This document shows positions 41,964 through 49,014 of a DNA stretch of 64,000 nucleotides, one piece after another. Below the pieces are notes generated by a model, which saw nothing but the letters and a program-made list of their open reading frames with translations, had not been told where the DNA came from and made no database searches. Numbering within the stretch: the first letter of the stretch is position 1; each line of letters starts with the position of its first letter. This DNA is from Flavobacteriales bacterium UBA7468. GTDB taxonomy: Bacteria > Bacteroidota > Bacteroidia > Flavobacteriales_D > Crocinitomicaceae. The translations under genes were made by a program, and so were the position numbers. The stretch is taken from the NCBI GenBank assembly GCA_002478565.1, contig DLPC01000011.1, forward strand, positions 1-64,000, written 5' to 3'.

Positions 41964-42842
41964 ATGACGAAATCTGCCCTACAATCTATGACAGGTTTTG
42001 GCAAAGCCAATGGTCAATTTCAGGACAAAAAAATTTCTGTTGAAGTAAGGTCTTTGAATTCCAAAGGACTTGATCTCAATGTCAAAATTCCGAACACTTA
42101 CAAAGATTTAGATACTGAAATCCGACGCATTGTTTCTGATTTATTGCTTCGTGGAAAAATGGATCTTGGGATTTACATTGAGAGCCAAAATCAATCGGTA
42201 AGTAATTTAGTCAATACTGAACTCGCAACCCAATATTTTGAGTCATTAAAAGCTCTCAATCAATCATGGGGCACCCAAACGCAAGATTATCTTTCCATTG
42301 TACTAAAAATGCCTGAGGTACTTTCTGTACAACAAGAAGATTTGACCGAAATTGAAAGTGAATTTGTGCTAGGTCTTGTTCGCGAGGCAGTACAGCAACT
42401 TCAGGTTTTCAGATCGCAAGAAGGCCAGGCACTTGCCATTGATCTTCTCGCAAATATTGAGGCAATTAAAGCCCTACTTTCGGCAATTACTCCTTTTGAA
42501 CAAGAAAGGGTGAATCAAGTCAAGGAACGAATTCAGAAAGGTTTGGCCAATATTGACGAAGCGAGAATCGATGTCAATCGCTTGGAGCAGGAAATGATTT
42601 TTTATGTTGAAAAACTAGATATCTCCGAAGAAAAACAGCGCTTATTACAGCACCTTGATTATTTCGTTGAAACCATGCAACAACCAGCATCTGGCAAGAA
42701 ACTCGGTTTTATTGCACAGGAAATGGGCCGAGAAATCAATACGTTAGGTAGCAAATGTAATCATGCGGAAATTCAGCGAAAAGTGGTGGATATGAAAGAT
42801 CACCTGGAAAAAATAAAAGAACAAGTGCTCAATTCTTTATAA
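41964..42842 (+). CDS. yicC: YicC-family endoribonuclease
   Basis: About 292 residues, YicC family, described as an endoribonuclease or stress-induced protein. The N-terminal signature SMTGFGKA and VRSLNSKGLDLNVKIP, and the C-terminal GKKLGFIAQEMGREINTLGSK, are the conserved family regions. ATG 41964 gives MTKSALQSMTGFG; earlier ATGs at 41946 and 41949 overlap the previous gene's end. The guanylate kinase gene starts 1 base after its stop, an arrangement often seen in Bacteroidota. Confidence 0.93.
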   Translation: MTKSALQSMTGFGKANGQFQDKKISVEVRSLNSKGLDLNVKIPNTYKDLDTEIRRIVSDLLLRGKMDLGIYIESQNQSVSNLVNTELATQYFESLKALNQSWGTQTQDYLSIVLKMPEVLSVQQEDLTEIESEFVLGLVREAVQQLQVFRSQEGQALAIDLLANIEAIKALLSAITPFEQERVNQVKERIQKGLANIDEARIDVNRLEQEMIFYVEKLDISEEKQRLLQHLDYFVETMQQPASGKKLGFIAQEMGREINTLGSKCNHAEIQRKVVDMKDHLEKIKEQVLNSL

Positions 42843-42843
42843 T

Positions 42844-43413
42844 ATGAATCAGCGCAAAAGCATAGTTATTTCAGCCCCATCTGGCGCAGGTAAATCAACG
42901 ATTGTCAATGCATTGTTGCGCCATGATCACCGTTTGGCATTTTCAGTTTCAGCCTGTTCAAGAGCGCCGAGAGGTGTTGAACAAGATGGCGTTCATTATT
43001 ACTTTTTGAGTCCAGCACTTTTTAAGGAAAAAATCAATGAAGGAGCCTTTTTTGAATGGGAAGAAGTCTATGAAGGTATGTACTACGGCACCCTAAAGAC
43101 TGAAATGGAGCGCATTTGGTCTGCAAATCAAGTAGTGGTTTTCGACGTGGATGTTGTTGGAGGTCTTCGGATCAAAGAATTATTGAAACAAGACGCACTG
43201 GCAATTTTTATTCAGCCACCAAGCATAGAAGAATTAGAGCAGCGTCTCATCAAAAGACAAACAGATACAGTTGAAAAGATCCAGATGCGTATCGCAAAAG
43301 CGGCAGAAGAAATGCAGCGCGCTAGTGCTTTTGACCACATTGTTGTAAATGATGATTTGCAAACTGCAATTTCAGAGGTAAAAAACCTCATCGATGAATT
43401 TTTGAAATCATGA
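42844..43413 (+). CDS. gmk: Guanylate kinase
   Basis: A 189-residue guanylate kinase that phosphorylates GMP to GDP using ATP. The P-loop is SAPSGAGKST near the start, the GMP-binding segment has SRAPRGVEQDGVHYYF, and the core has FEWEEVYEGMYYGT. Family length. Its stop overlaps the nadD start in an ATGA, so the genes are translationally coupled. Confidence 0.98.
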   Translation: MNQRKSIVISAPSGAGKSTIVNALLRHDHRLAFSVSACSRAPRGVEQDGVHYYFLSPALFKEKINEGAFFEWEEVYEGMYYGTLKTEMERIWSANQVVVFDVDVVGGLRIKELLKQDALAIFIQPPSIEELEQRLIKRQTDTVEKIQMRIAKAAEEMQRASAFDHIVVNDDLQTAISEVKNLIDEFLKS

Positions 43414-44000
43414 GAGTAGGGCTCTTTTTTGGCACTTTTAACCCCATACATGTAGGGCATTTGATTATTGCCAACTACATGGCCCAACATCCAGATCTCG
43501 ACCAAGTTTGGTTGGTTGTCACACCCCAAAATCCGCTCAAATCTAAGAATACCTTGTTAGCCGACCACATTAGACTGGATATGGCAAGGGAAGCCGTTTT
43601 GGACCACCCAAATTTGCAGGTAAGTGACTTAGAATTCCATTTGCCAAAGCCCAATTATACCATTTCAACCCTGACGCATTTTTGCGAAAAATACCCACAA
43701 CATACTTTTAGTTTGCTTTTGGGCGAAGACAACCTGCGCAATTTTCATAAATGGTTTAACTGGGAGCAAATCATAGAGAAGCACTGCTTGTACGTATATC
43801 CGCGGGCTTTCACACCAGGTGAGGTCAGTAATTCACAAACCAGCATGACGCACCCCAATGTCATTCAAGTACCAGATGTTCCGGTCTTGGGGGTGAGTGC
43901 TAGTAAAATCCGCTGGATGCTGGCAGCACGTCAAGATTGTAGCTTTCTATTGACTGAAAGGGTCTTAAATTACATTGAGGAGCGCGGGCTTTATCAATAG
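43410..44000 (+). CDS. nadD: Nicotinate-nucleotide adenylyltransferase
   Basis: A 196-residue NadD that makes deamido-NAD from nicotinate mononucleotide and ATP in NAD synthesis. The nucleotidyltransferase motif GTFNPIHVGH is at the start, and SASKIR near the C-terminus is the second catalytic/nucleotide-binding motif. The gene overlaps gmk by 4 bases and is the last gene of the operon before a terminator. Confidence 0.97.
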   Translation: MRVGLFFGTFNPIHVGHLIIANYMAQHPDLDQVWLVVTPQNPLKSKNTLLADHIRLDMAREAVLDHPNLQVSDLEFHLPKPNYTISTLTHFCEKYPQHTFSLLLGEDNLRNFHKWFNWEQIIEKHCLYVYPRAFTPGEVSNSQTSMTHPNVIQVPDVPVLGVSASKIRWMLAARQDCSFLLTERVLNYIEERGLYQ

Positions 44001-44048
44001 CTAGCTTGTTTTTCAGTACAAAGTCTGCTGCAAATAGGCACTACAAAA

Positions 44049-44074
44049 AAAGGGAGCTTTTGCCCCCTTTTGTA
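44049..44074 (+). terminator. Terminator after nadD
   Basis: AAAAGGGAGC and GCCCCCTTTT pair with one A-C mismatch around a TTTT loop. It is reasonably T-rich on the 3' side, and A-rich on the left, so it could also serve the convergent minus-strand gene. Confidence 0.7.
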
Positions 44075-44098
44075 TCTCTTTGGTAGGAATGGACCAAA

Positions 44099-44851
44099 TT
44101 ATAATTTGACAAATTTTTGAGTTCGTGTTCCGAAGGTGTCTTTTGCGACTATCAAATAGTTGCCATTTTTTAATGCTGAAAGGTCAAAATTAAGTTCTAC
44201 TTGACTTGCTATTTTACTTTCAATTACTTTTCCTGTGAGGTCTTGAATACTAACTACTGTTTCAGTACTAGGGAAGTAGCCGCTTATTGTTATTTTGTCA
44301 GTAGCTGGGTTAGGCGCTACGCTAAACGGTCCAATCCCGTAACAGATAATAATTTGCCCATTTGTACCAACCATGATATGGTATCCGTCAAATGTTACGG
44401 TTTGTGTGACAGGAGTAGGAGGAAGGCCTGGAAATAACGAAATGAGAACAGTGGCTGTGACTTCAATAGTTATTGGAAAAACACCGACTGTGTCTGTAGT
44501 GCCGTAAATGTTGGCACAACCGTTACTTCCGCCTAAGTATGTACAGTTACTTACATTACAGGCATAGTTGTATCCTGGTGGTAAGCCGATTACATCAGAA
44601 ACGGTGAACTGTTGAATGACCGAGCCAACAAAAGCACCGCTTGGATCTATTGCAGGGGTAACAGAATCTGGAACTTTGAAATTAAGATCTGTCGAGTAGA
44701 ATACATTGGGATCAGCTTGCGGGAAGTTTTGCGTTGTGTCAGGCCAAACACCATATGTAGAGTCTACAAAGTTGGCACCCGGAGTACAAGACTGTGCAGC
44801 TGCCACAAAGTAAGCCATTGTGAATAAAGAAGATAGGATGAGTTTTTTCAT
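44099..44851 (-). CDS. Secreted protein with T9SS type A sorting domain
   Basis: A 250-residue protein with a signal peptide (MKKLILSSLFTMAYFVAAAQ). The middle (about 20-165) contains Cys pairs (CNVSNC and CANIYG) and no known catalytic motif. The C-terminal 75 residues are a T9SS type A sorting domain (FSVAPNPATDKITISG and the last strand TQKFVKL). It should be exported and either released or anchored to the cell surface. Function of the mature part is not recognised. Confidence 0.85.
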   Translation of the reverse strand: MKKLILSSLFTMAYFVAAAQSCTPGANFVDSTYGVWPDTTQNFPQADPNVFYSTDLNFKVPDSVTPAIDPSGAFVGSVIQQFTVSDVIGLPPGYNYACNVSNCTYLGGSNGCANIYGTTDTVGVFPITIEVTATVLISLFPGLPPTPVTQTVTFDGYHIMVGTNGQIIICYGIGPFSVAPNPATDKITISGYFPSTETVVSIQDLTGKVIESKIASQVELNFDLSALKNGNYLIVAKDTFGTRTQKFVKL

Positions 44852-44952
44852 AGCTTTAGTATTTAATTCTTGAGTAAAAGTACTATTTATTTGCCGTAAA
44901 ACTTGGTGAATTTACGTATGCCTGGGCATTTTTCTTGGTCAATGGCTTTGCT

Positions 44953-44960
44953 TACCTTTG
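44953..44960 (+). promoter_or_regulatory. -7 element of the DUF4286-ksgA operon
   Basis: TACCTTTG is an exact TAnnTTTG, 4 bases before ATG 44965. It indicates that the longer frame from 44935 is not used. Confidence 0.45.
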
Positions 44961-44964
44961 TCAA

Positions 44965-45279
44965 ATGGTATTATATAACGTTACTGTCAGTATTGATGCA
45001 GCGATTGAACACGATTGGTTGAGCTGGATGCAACAAGAGCATATTCCGGCTGTCATGCAAACCGGTTGCTTTGAGGAGTGTAAACTTTCAAGAGTGAATG
45101 GCGAGGAAGATGGCGGCAAAACCTATGCTGTGCTTTATTTAGCCCCAGATCAAGCCACACTTGATCATTACCAAGCACATTTTGCTCCAGCGCTTCAAAA
45201 AGATCACCTAGACCGATATCAAGGCAAATTCGCTGCTTTTAGAACGACACTTAACGTTGTAAAATCTTTTCATAGATGA
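44965..45279 (+). CDS. DUF4286-family protein
   Basis: A 104-residue protein of the DUF4286 family, small alpha/beta proteins found in Bacteroidota. The start MVLYNVTVSIDAAIEHDWLSWMQQEH and PAVMQTGCFEECKLSRV fit that family. It resembles a ferredoxin-like barrel fold, but the role is unknown. Its stop overlaps the ksgA start (ATGA), which links it to ribosomal RNA modification in expression at least. Confidence 0.82.
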   Translation: MVLYNVTVSIDAAIEHDWLSWMQQEHIPAVMQTGCFEECKLSRVNGEEDGGKTYAVLYLAPDQATLDHYQAHFAPALQKDHLDRYQGKFAAFRTTLNVVKSFHR

Positions 45280-46073
45280 GTGTAAAACCAAAGAAACAAC
45301 TGGGCCAACACTTTTTGAAAGATGCGGGTACTTGTCAAAAAATAGCCAAGCAAATTACCTGGACAACCGATACTAGAAAAGTATTAGAGATAGGCCCTGG
45401 AATGGGAGCTTTAAGTAAATATCTTTGGGAAATACCCGAAATTGATCTGTGGTTGCTCGATGTTGATATTGAGTCCATCGACTACCTCCGAGCGCATTAT
45501 CCAGCACATGCCGAGCGCATCCTCTTTGGTGATTTCTTGCGTTTGCGCCCCTCTGAGTTATTCGGAGATGATTCTTTTATTGTGGTAGGAAATTTCCCGT
45601 ATAACATTTCCTCCCAAATCCTTTTTAAGTGTTTAGAATACCGCAATCAGGTACCGCAAATCATGGGCATGTTCCAGAAAGAAGTGGCTGTTAGAGTAGC
45701 GCAAGGCCCTGGTTCTAAAGAATATGGTATTATCAGCGTTTTGTTGCAAACATTTTACGATATTCAGTATTGTTTTACTGTAGACGAACATGTTTTTATT
45801 CCGCCACCAAAAGTAAAGAGCGGAGTCATTCGCTGTGACCGCAACCAACGCGACACGCTTCCTTGCGATGAAAAACTATATTTTCAGGTGGTAAAAATGG
45901 CTTTTAATCAACGCCGAAAAACACTTCGAAATTCATTAAGAGTGTTACTCAAAGACCATCCACTTCCTGCTAAATTTGAAAGCCAGCGTCCTGAAAAATT
46001 GAGTGTCGACGATTTTATTGAACTTACCTGCCTTATTGAGCAATGGACTGCTGAGGCTGTTATTACGGAATAA
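45276..46073 (+). CDS. rsmA: 16S rRNA dimethyladenosine transferase
   Basis: A 265-residue KsgA/RsmA that uses S-adenosylmethionine to dimethylate two adjacent adenosines near the 3' end of 16S rRNA. The start KPKKQLGQHFLKD is typical, motif I is LEIGPGMGALSKYL, and the catalytic motif is GNFPYNISS. The gene overlaps DUF4286 by 4 bases and the convergent MORN gene by 11 bases. Confidence 0.97.
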   Translation: MSVKPKKQLGQHFLKDAGTCQKIAKQITWTTDTRKVLEIGPGMGALSKYLWEIPEIDLWLLDVDIESIDYLRAHYPAHAERILFGDFLRLRPSELFGDDSFIVVGNFPYNISSQILFKCLEYRNQVPQIMGMFQKEVAVRVAQGPGSKEYGIISVLLQTFYDIQYCFTVDEHVFIPPPKVKSGVIRCDRNQRDTLPCDEKLYFQVVKMAFNQRRKTLRNSLRVLLKDHPLPAKFESQRPEKLSVDDFIELTCLIEQWTAEAVITE

Positions 46074-47766
46074 AGTCGTCCTTTTGCTGACTACCAATTT
46101 CCTCCCCGTATCGAAATAACTTTCGGCTTACGATTTTTCCGTTTTCGTTAAATGCGAGGAATTGGCCATGCTTCAGCCCGTTTTTATAGTTGATTTCGTA
46201 GACCAGATGCCCATAGCGGTCATACTGCTTAAAGACACCATCTAATTGACCCTCTCGGTATTGTGCAACAATAGTCGGAACAACACCTCCGGGGTAGTAG
46301 TTCGTCCAGGTGCCGTGTTTTTGTCCATTTTTGTATTTACCTACTTCTTTGATTTGAAAATCGAGGTGTGAATAGGCTTCATACGAGCCATGGAAATTAC
46401 TGATTTCCTCTTTGAAGCCCATTTTGGTGATTCCCTCAGAAAGGTTTTTTTGAGTGAAAATCTTAAAATGTTGTTTTTCTTTGAGTCTGCCATTGCTGTA
46501 ATACAACAGCCATTCGCCTACTTTCAAGCCATTTTTATACGCTCCTTTTACACTTACAATCCCATCAGGGGTATACGAAATCCAATCGCCATCAAGTTTA
46601 CCTGCTTTGAAGGTCGATTTATTCTTGATGCGCCCATTTTCCCAGTAGTTTTTCCATTCGCCTTCCTCGAGTCCGTTTAGGTAGTTTCCGCTCATCAAAA
46701 GGGTGGAGTCTTCATACCAAGTTTGCCAGAGTCCGGTTCTTTTGTCCTGAAAATAGCTTCCAGTCCGATAAAGCGCTCCATTCGGATAATAGTAAGTCCA
46801 GTCTCCGGCTCGTAGATCTTTTTCGTAGTGGGCAATATACGACAGTTGCCCATTTGGAAAATAATAATGCCAAACGCTATCTTGTTTGCCTTCCTCAAAA
46901 TAGCCTTTCATATCCAGAACGGAACCTTCATTGAACCAACGCCAGTGCCCGGTTTTTAATCCTTTATTGAAATAACCAAAAGTCAAGGTGTCTTTCTCAG
47001 TACTCATGACTAAATATAGGCCATGCAAGGAATCTTGAGCATAACCAACTTGTTTCTCTAGAACACCATCATAGCGATAGAATTGCCAATTACCATCTTT
47101 TTTACCATTGATAAAAGCGCCAGCTACCGATAACATTCCGTTGGCAGTGCGCTCTTCAAAGGGCCCGGTTTTTAGACCATTTTGAAACGTATAAAACTCT
47201 TTGACTACCCCATCCACATAATAGGATAGAATTTTACCATCGCCATTTTGAATGGTTTTCTTGTGTGGAATTTGCTCTTCCCAAAATTCCATCAAATAGA
47301 TGGTGTCATTACTGACATTTTCAATAGATTTTGGGCTGCCATCTGGGTAGAAATATTCCCAGCGCCCGACAGGACTGCCCAATTCAAACTGCCCCTTGAT
47401 TAGTAAAGTTCCGTTCTCGGCATATTCTCTATAACTAGAGTCTGGGACATTAAAATTGAAATAGGATTCTTGTTTGACTTGTTTGTTTGGATAATAAAAA
47501 ACTCGTTTGCCATGTAGGCGATTACGGTAATAAAATGCCTCTTCTTCTAAAACACCATCGTATGTGAAAAATTGCCATTTCCCGTGTTTTTCATTGACCG
47601 TTGGCTTGACTACTCCTACATAATACGAACCAATACCCTGTACATGCTTGTTTTGGGCATCCCAATAAATTTTTGCACGTGGTGATAAATTTTCTTTCAG
47701 AATTTTAAAGTCTTGGGCTTCTGCTATAGTTGAAAATACCAAGAATATAAAAAGAAGTAATCTCAT
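46063..47766 (-). CDS. MORN-repeat protein, secreted
   Basis: About 567 residues with a signal peptide (MRLLLFIFLVFSTIAEAQ) and then almost entirely MORN-type repeats of about 23 residues (for example GNWQFYRYDG, GHWRWFNEGS, GDWTYYYPNG, GTWTNYYPGG). These beta-hairpin repeats are found in YwqK-like and membrane-interacting proteins. Roughly 20 are visible. No catalytic domain is seen. The start could also be ATG 47778. It follows the LysE-family gene directly, so the two are probably cotranscribed. Cell location is likely the periplasm or outside. Confidence 0.85.
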   Translation of the reverse strand: MRLLLFIFLVFSTIAEAQDFKILKENLSPRAKIYWDAQNKHVQGIGSYYVGVVKPTVNEKHGKWQFFTYDGVLEEEAFYYRNRLHGKRVFYYPNKQVKQESYFNFNVPDSSYREYAENGTLLIKGQFELGSPVGRWEYFYPDGSPKSIENVSNDTIYLMEFWEEQIPHKKTIQNGDGKILSYYVDGVVKEFYTFQNGLKTGPFEERTANGMLSVAGAFINGKKDGNWQFYRYDGVLEKQVGYAQDSLHGLYLVMSTEKDTLTFGYFNKGLKTGHWRWFNEGSVLDMKGYFEEGKQDSVWHYYFPNGQLSYIAHYEKDLRAGDWTYYYPNGALYRTGSYFQDKRTGLWQTWYEDSTLLMSGNYLNGLEEGEWKNYWENGRIKNKSTFKAGKLDGDWISYTPDGIVSVKGAYKNGLKVGEWLLYYSNGRLKEKQHFKIFTQKNLSEGITKMGFKEEISNFHGSYEAYSHLDFQIKEVGKYKNGQKHGTWTNYYPGGVVPTIVAQYREGQLDGVFKQYDRYGHLVYEINYKNGLKHGQFLAFNENGKIVSRKLFRYGEEIGSQQKDDFIP

Positions 47767-47778
47767 GGGTTTTGGCAT

Positions 47779-48444
47779 TTAGCGAAACATAAACCTAAAC
47801 ATGAAAAATAAGCCGAACGCTACAAAGAGTACCCCAATCACTTTATTCAAGAAGGTCAGCATGCGTTCGTTTACGAAATTTTTAATCTTTTTTGCCGTAA
47901 AAATCTTTAAGATGTCAAAACCGAAGAAGGTTAGGAGTATGGTACCGAGGAATAAAAACAACATGCTATTGCTGTCATCTGTGCTTTCGCGTTTGGCTAC
48001 AGAAGCGACACTGAGCCAATAAAAAATAACCAAGGGATTGGCAAAATTGAGTAAAAAACCTTTAGCAATGCTAAGGCCAAGGTTTCTTTTTGGGTCTTTA
48101 CTTTCCTTTAAGTGAAATTTCTCGGTAACTTCTGCCAGTTCGGCATTTCCTGTTGTGATTTTAGTCTTCTTGAACCAATTGAAAACACCATAGATGATAA
48201 AAATAGACCCACCCACGATATCAAAAAGTTGTTTGTTTTCGCCAGATAACAGCGTGTTGATTTGCTCAACAAATAATACTGCAAGTAAAATATAGACGAT
48301 ATCGCTGATCAAGACCCCAAGGTCAAGCGCTAATGCACTTCTGATTCCTTTTGTGATACTGTTTTCGATTAATACAAAAAAGACAGGACCAGGCATTACT
48401 GATAAAATGAGGCCAATTGAGAAAGCTCGGAACAATAAATCCAT
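47779..48444 (-). CDS. LysE/RhtB-family amino-acid exporter
   Basis: A 221-residue inner-membrane exporter with about six hydrophobic helices. The first helices contain FSIGLILSVMPGPVFFVLIEN, close to the LysE/RhtB signature (PGP). Family members export amino acids such as lysine, threonine or homoserine. The ATG at 48444 is chosen; a longer frame from 48576 only adds a non-homologous tail that crosses the divergent promoter. The MORN gene follows. Confidence 0.9.
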   Translation of the reverse strand: MDLLFRAFSIGLILSVMPGPVFFVLIENSITKGIRSALALDLGVLISDIVYILLAVLFVEQINTLLSGENKQLFDIVGGSIFIIYGVFNWFKKTKITTGNAELAEVTEKFHLKESKDPKRNLGLSIAKGFLLNFANPLVIFYWLSVASVAKRESTDDSNSMLFLFLGTILLTFFGFDILKIFTAKKIKNFVNERMLTFLNKVIGVLFVAFGLFFMFRFMFR

Positions 48445-48530
48445 ATAACAAAAATAACCTTTCCAAGCACTGAAATACTTTTTAGCATTGAATGTTACGG
48501 ACACTGCGATGTTTATTTCGGGAAATCCAC

Positions 48531-48538
48531 TAAATTTG
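48531..48538 (+). promoter_or_regulatory. -7 element of the gene at 48557
   Basis: TAAATTTG is an exact TAnnTTTG, 18 bases before ATG 48557. Confidence 0.45.
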
Positions 48539-48556
48539 TCATTCAATTTATAAGAG

Positions 48557-48916
48557 ATGAAAACATTGCGCGCCAATCAAAAACTTGAACAAATCATTGA
48601 AACCGTAGAAAAAAAAGGCATTACAGCGCCATCGCTTGTTGATGACCTCAAAGAACTGCGCGAAATGGCCTTACTTGAGCAAGACCCTTTGGTTGTCAAA
48701 GTCCTCAGACTCACCTATGAGTTCATCACAGAAAACGAATGCTTTGATGTTGAGGCGCAATACGAAGAGGATGAAGAAGGAAACGAGTATCCTATTGAAA
48801 TTGAAGACCAAGACAACTTATTGTATTTATTGAACTTACTTAAAAACGCTGATCACAAAATCAACCGTGAAGAAATCAAAGATTACCGTTCAGCGCTTAA
48901 ATTAGAATTGTACTAA
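48557..48916 (+). CDS. Small acidic protein of unknown function
   Basis: A 119-residue cytoplasmic protein with helical N- and C-terminal parts (KLEQIIETVEKKG and YRSALKLELY) and an acidic central stretch (EEDEEGNEYPIEIEDQDN). No known family is recognised. It has its own promoter and a strong terminator, so it is likely a monocistronic unit, and its bases per codon are ordinary for the window. Confidence 0.78.
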   Translation: MKTLRANQKLEQIIETVEKKGITAPSLVDDLKELREMALLEQDPLVVKVLRLTYEFITENECFDVEAQYEEDEEGNEYPIEIEDQDNLLYLLNLLKNADHKINREEIKDYRSALKLELY

Positions 48917-48985
48917 GCAACCCTGAGCAAAGGTCAAACGTCTTTTCAGAGAACAGCCTATGTTCGTGGTTTTAATTACTTGCAG

Positions 48986-49014
48986 AAAAACCTGGATGAC
49001 CTCCAGGTTTTTTT
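48986..49014. terminator. Bidirectional terminator between the genes at 48557 and 49013
   Basis: AAAAACCTGG and CCAGGTTTTT pair in a 10-bp stem around ATGACCT, with A's on the left and seven T's on the right. Because both flanks are A/T tracts, it can end transcripts on both strands; it overlaps the stop codon of the minus-strand nuclease gene. Confidence 0.8.

Noticed and set aside
48445..48576. Long N-terminal extension of the LysE-family frame
   Set aside because: It crosses the divergent promoter and adds a sequence not typical of the family.
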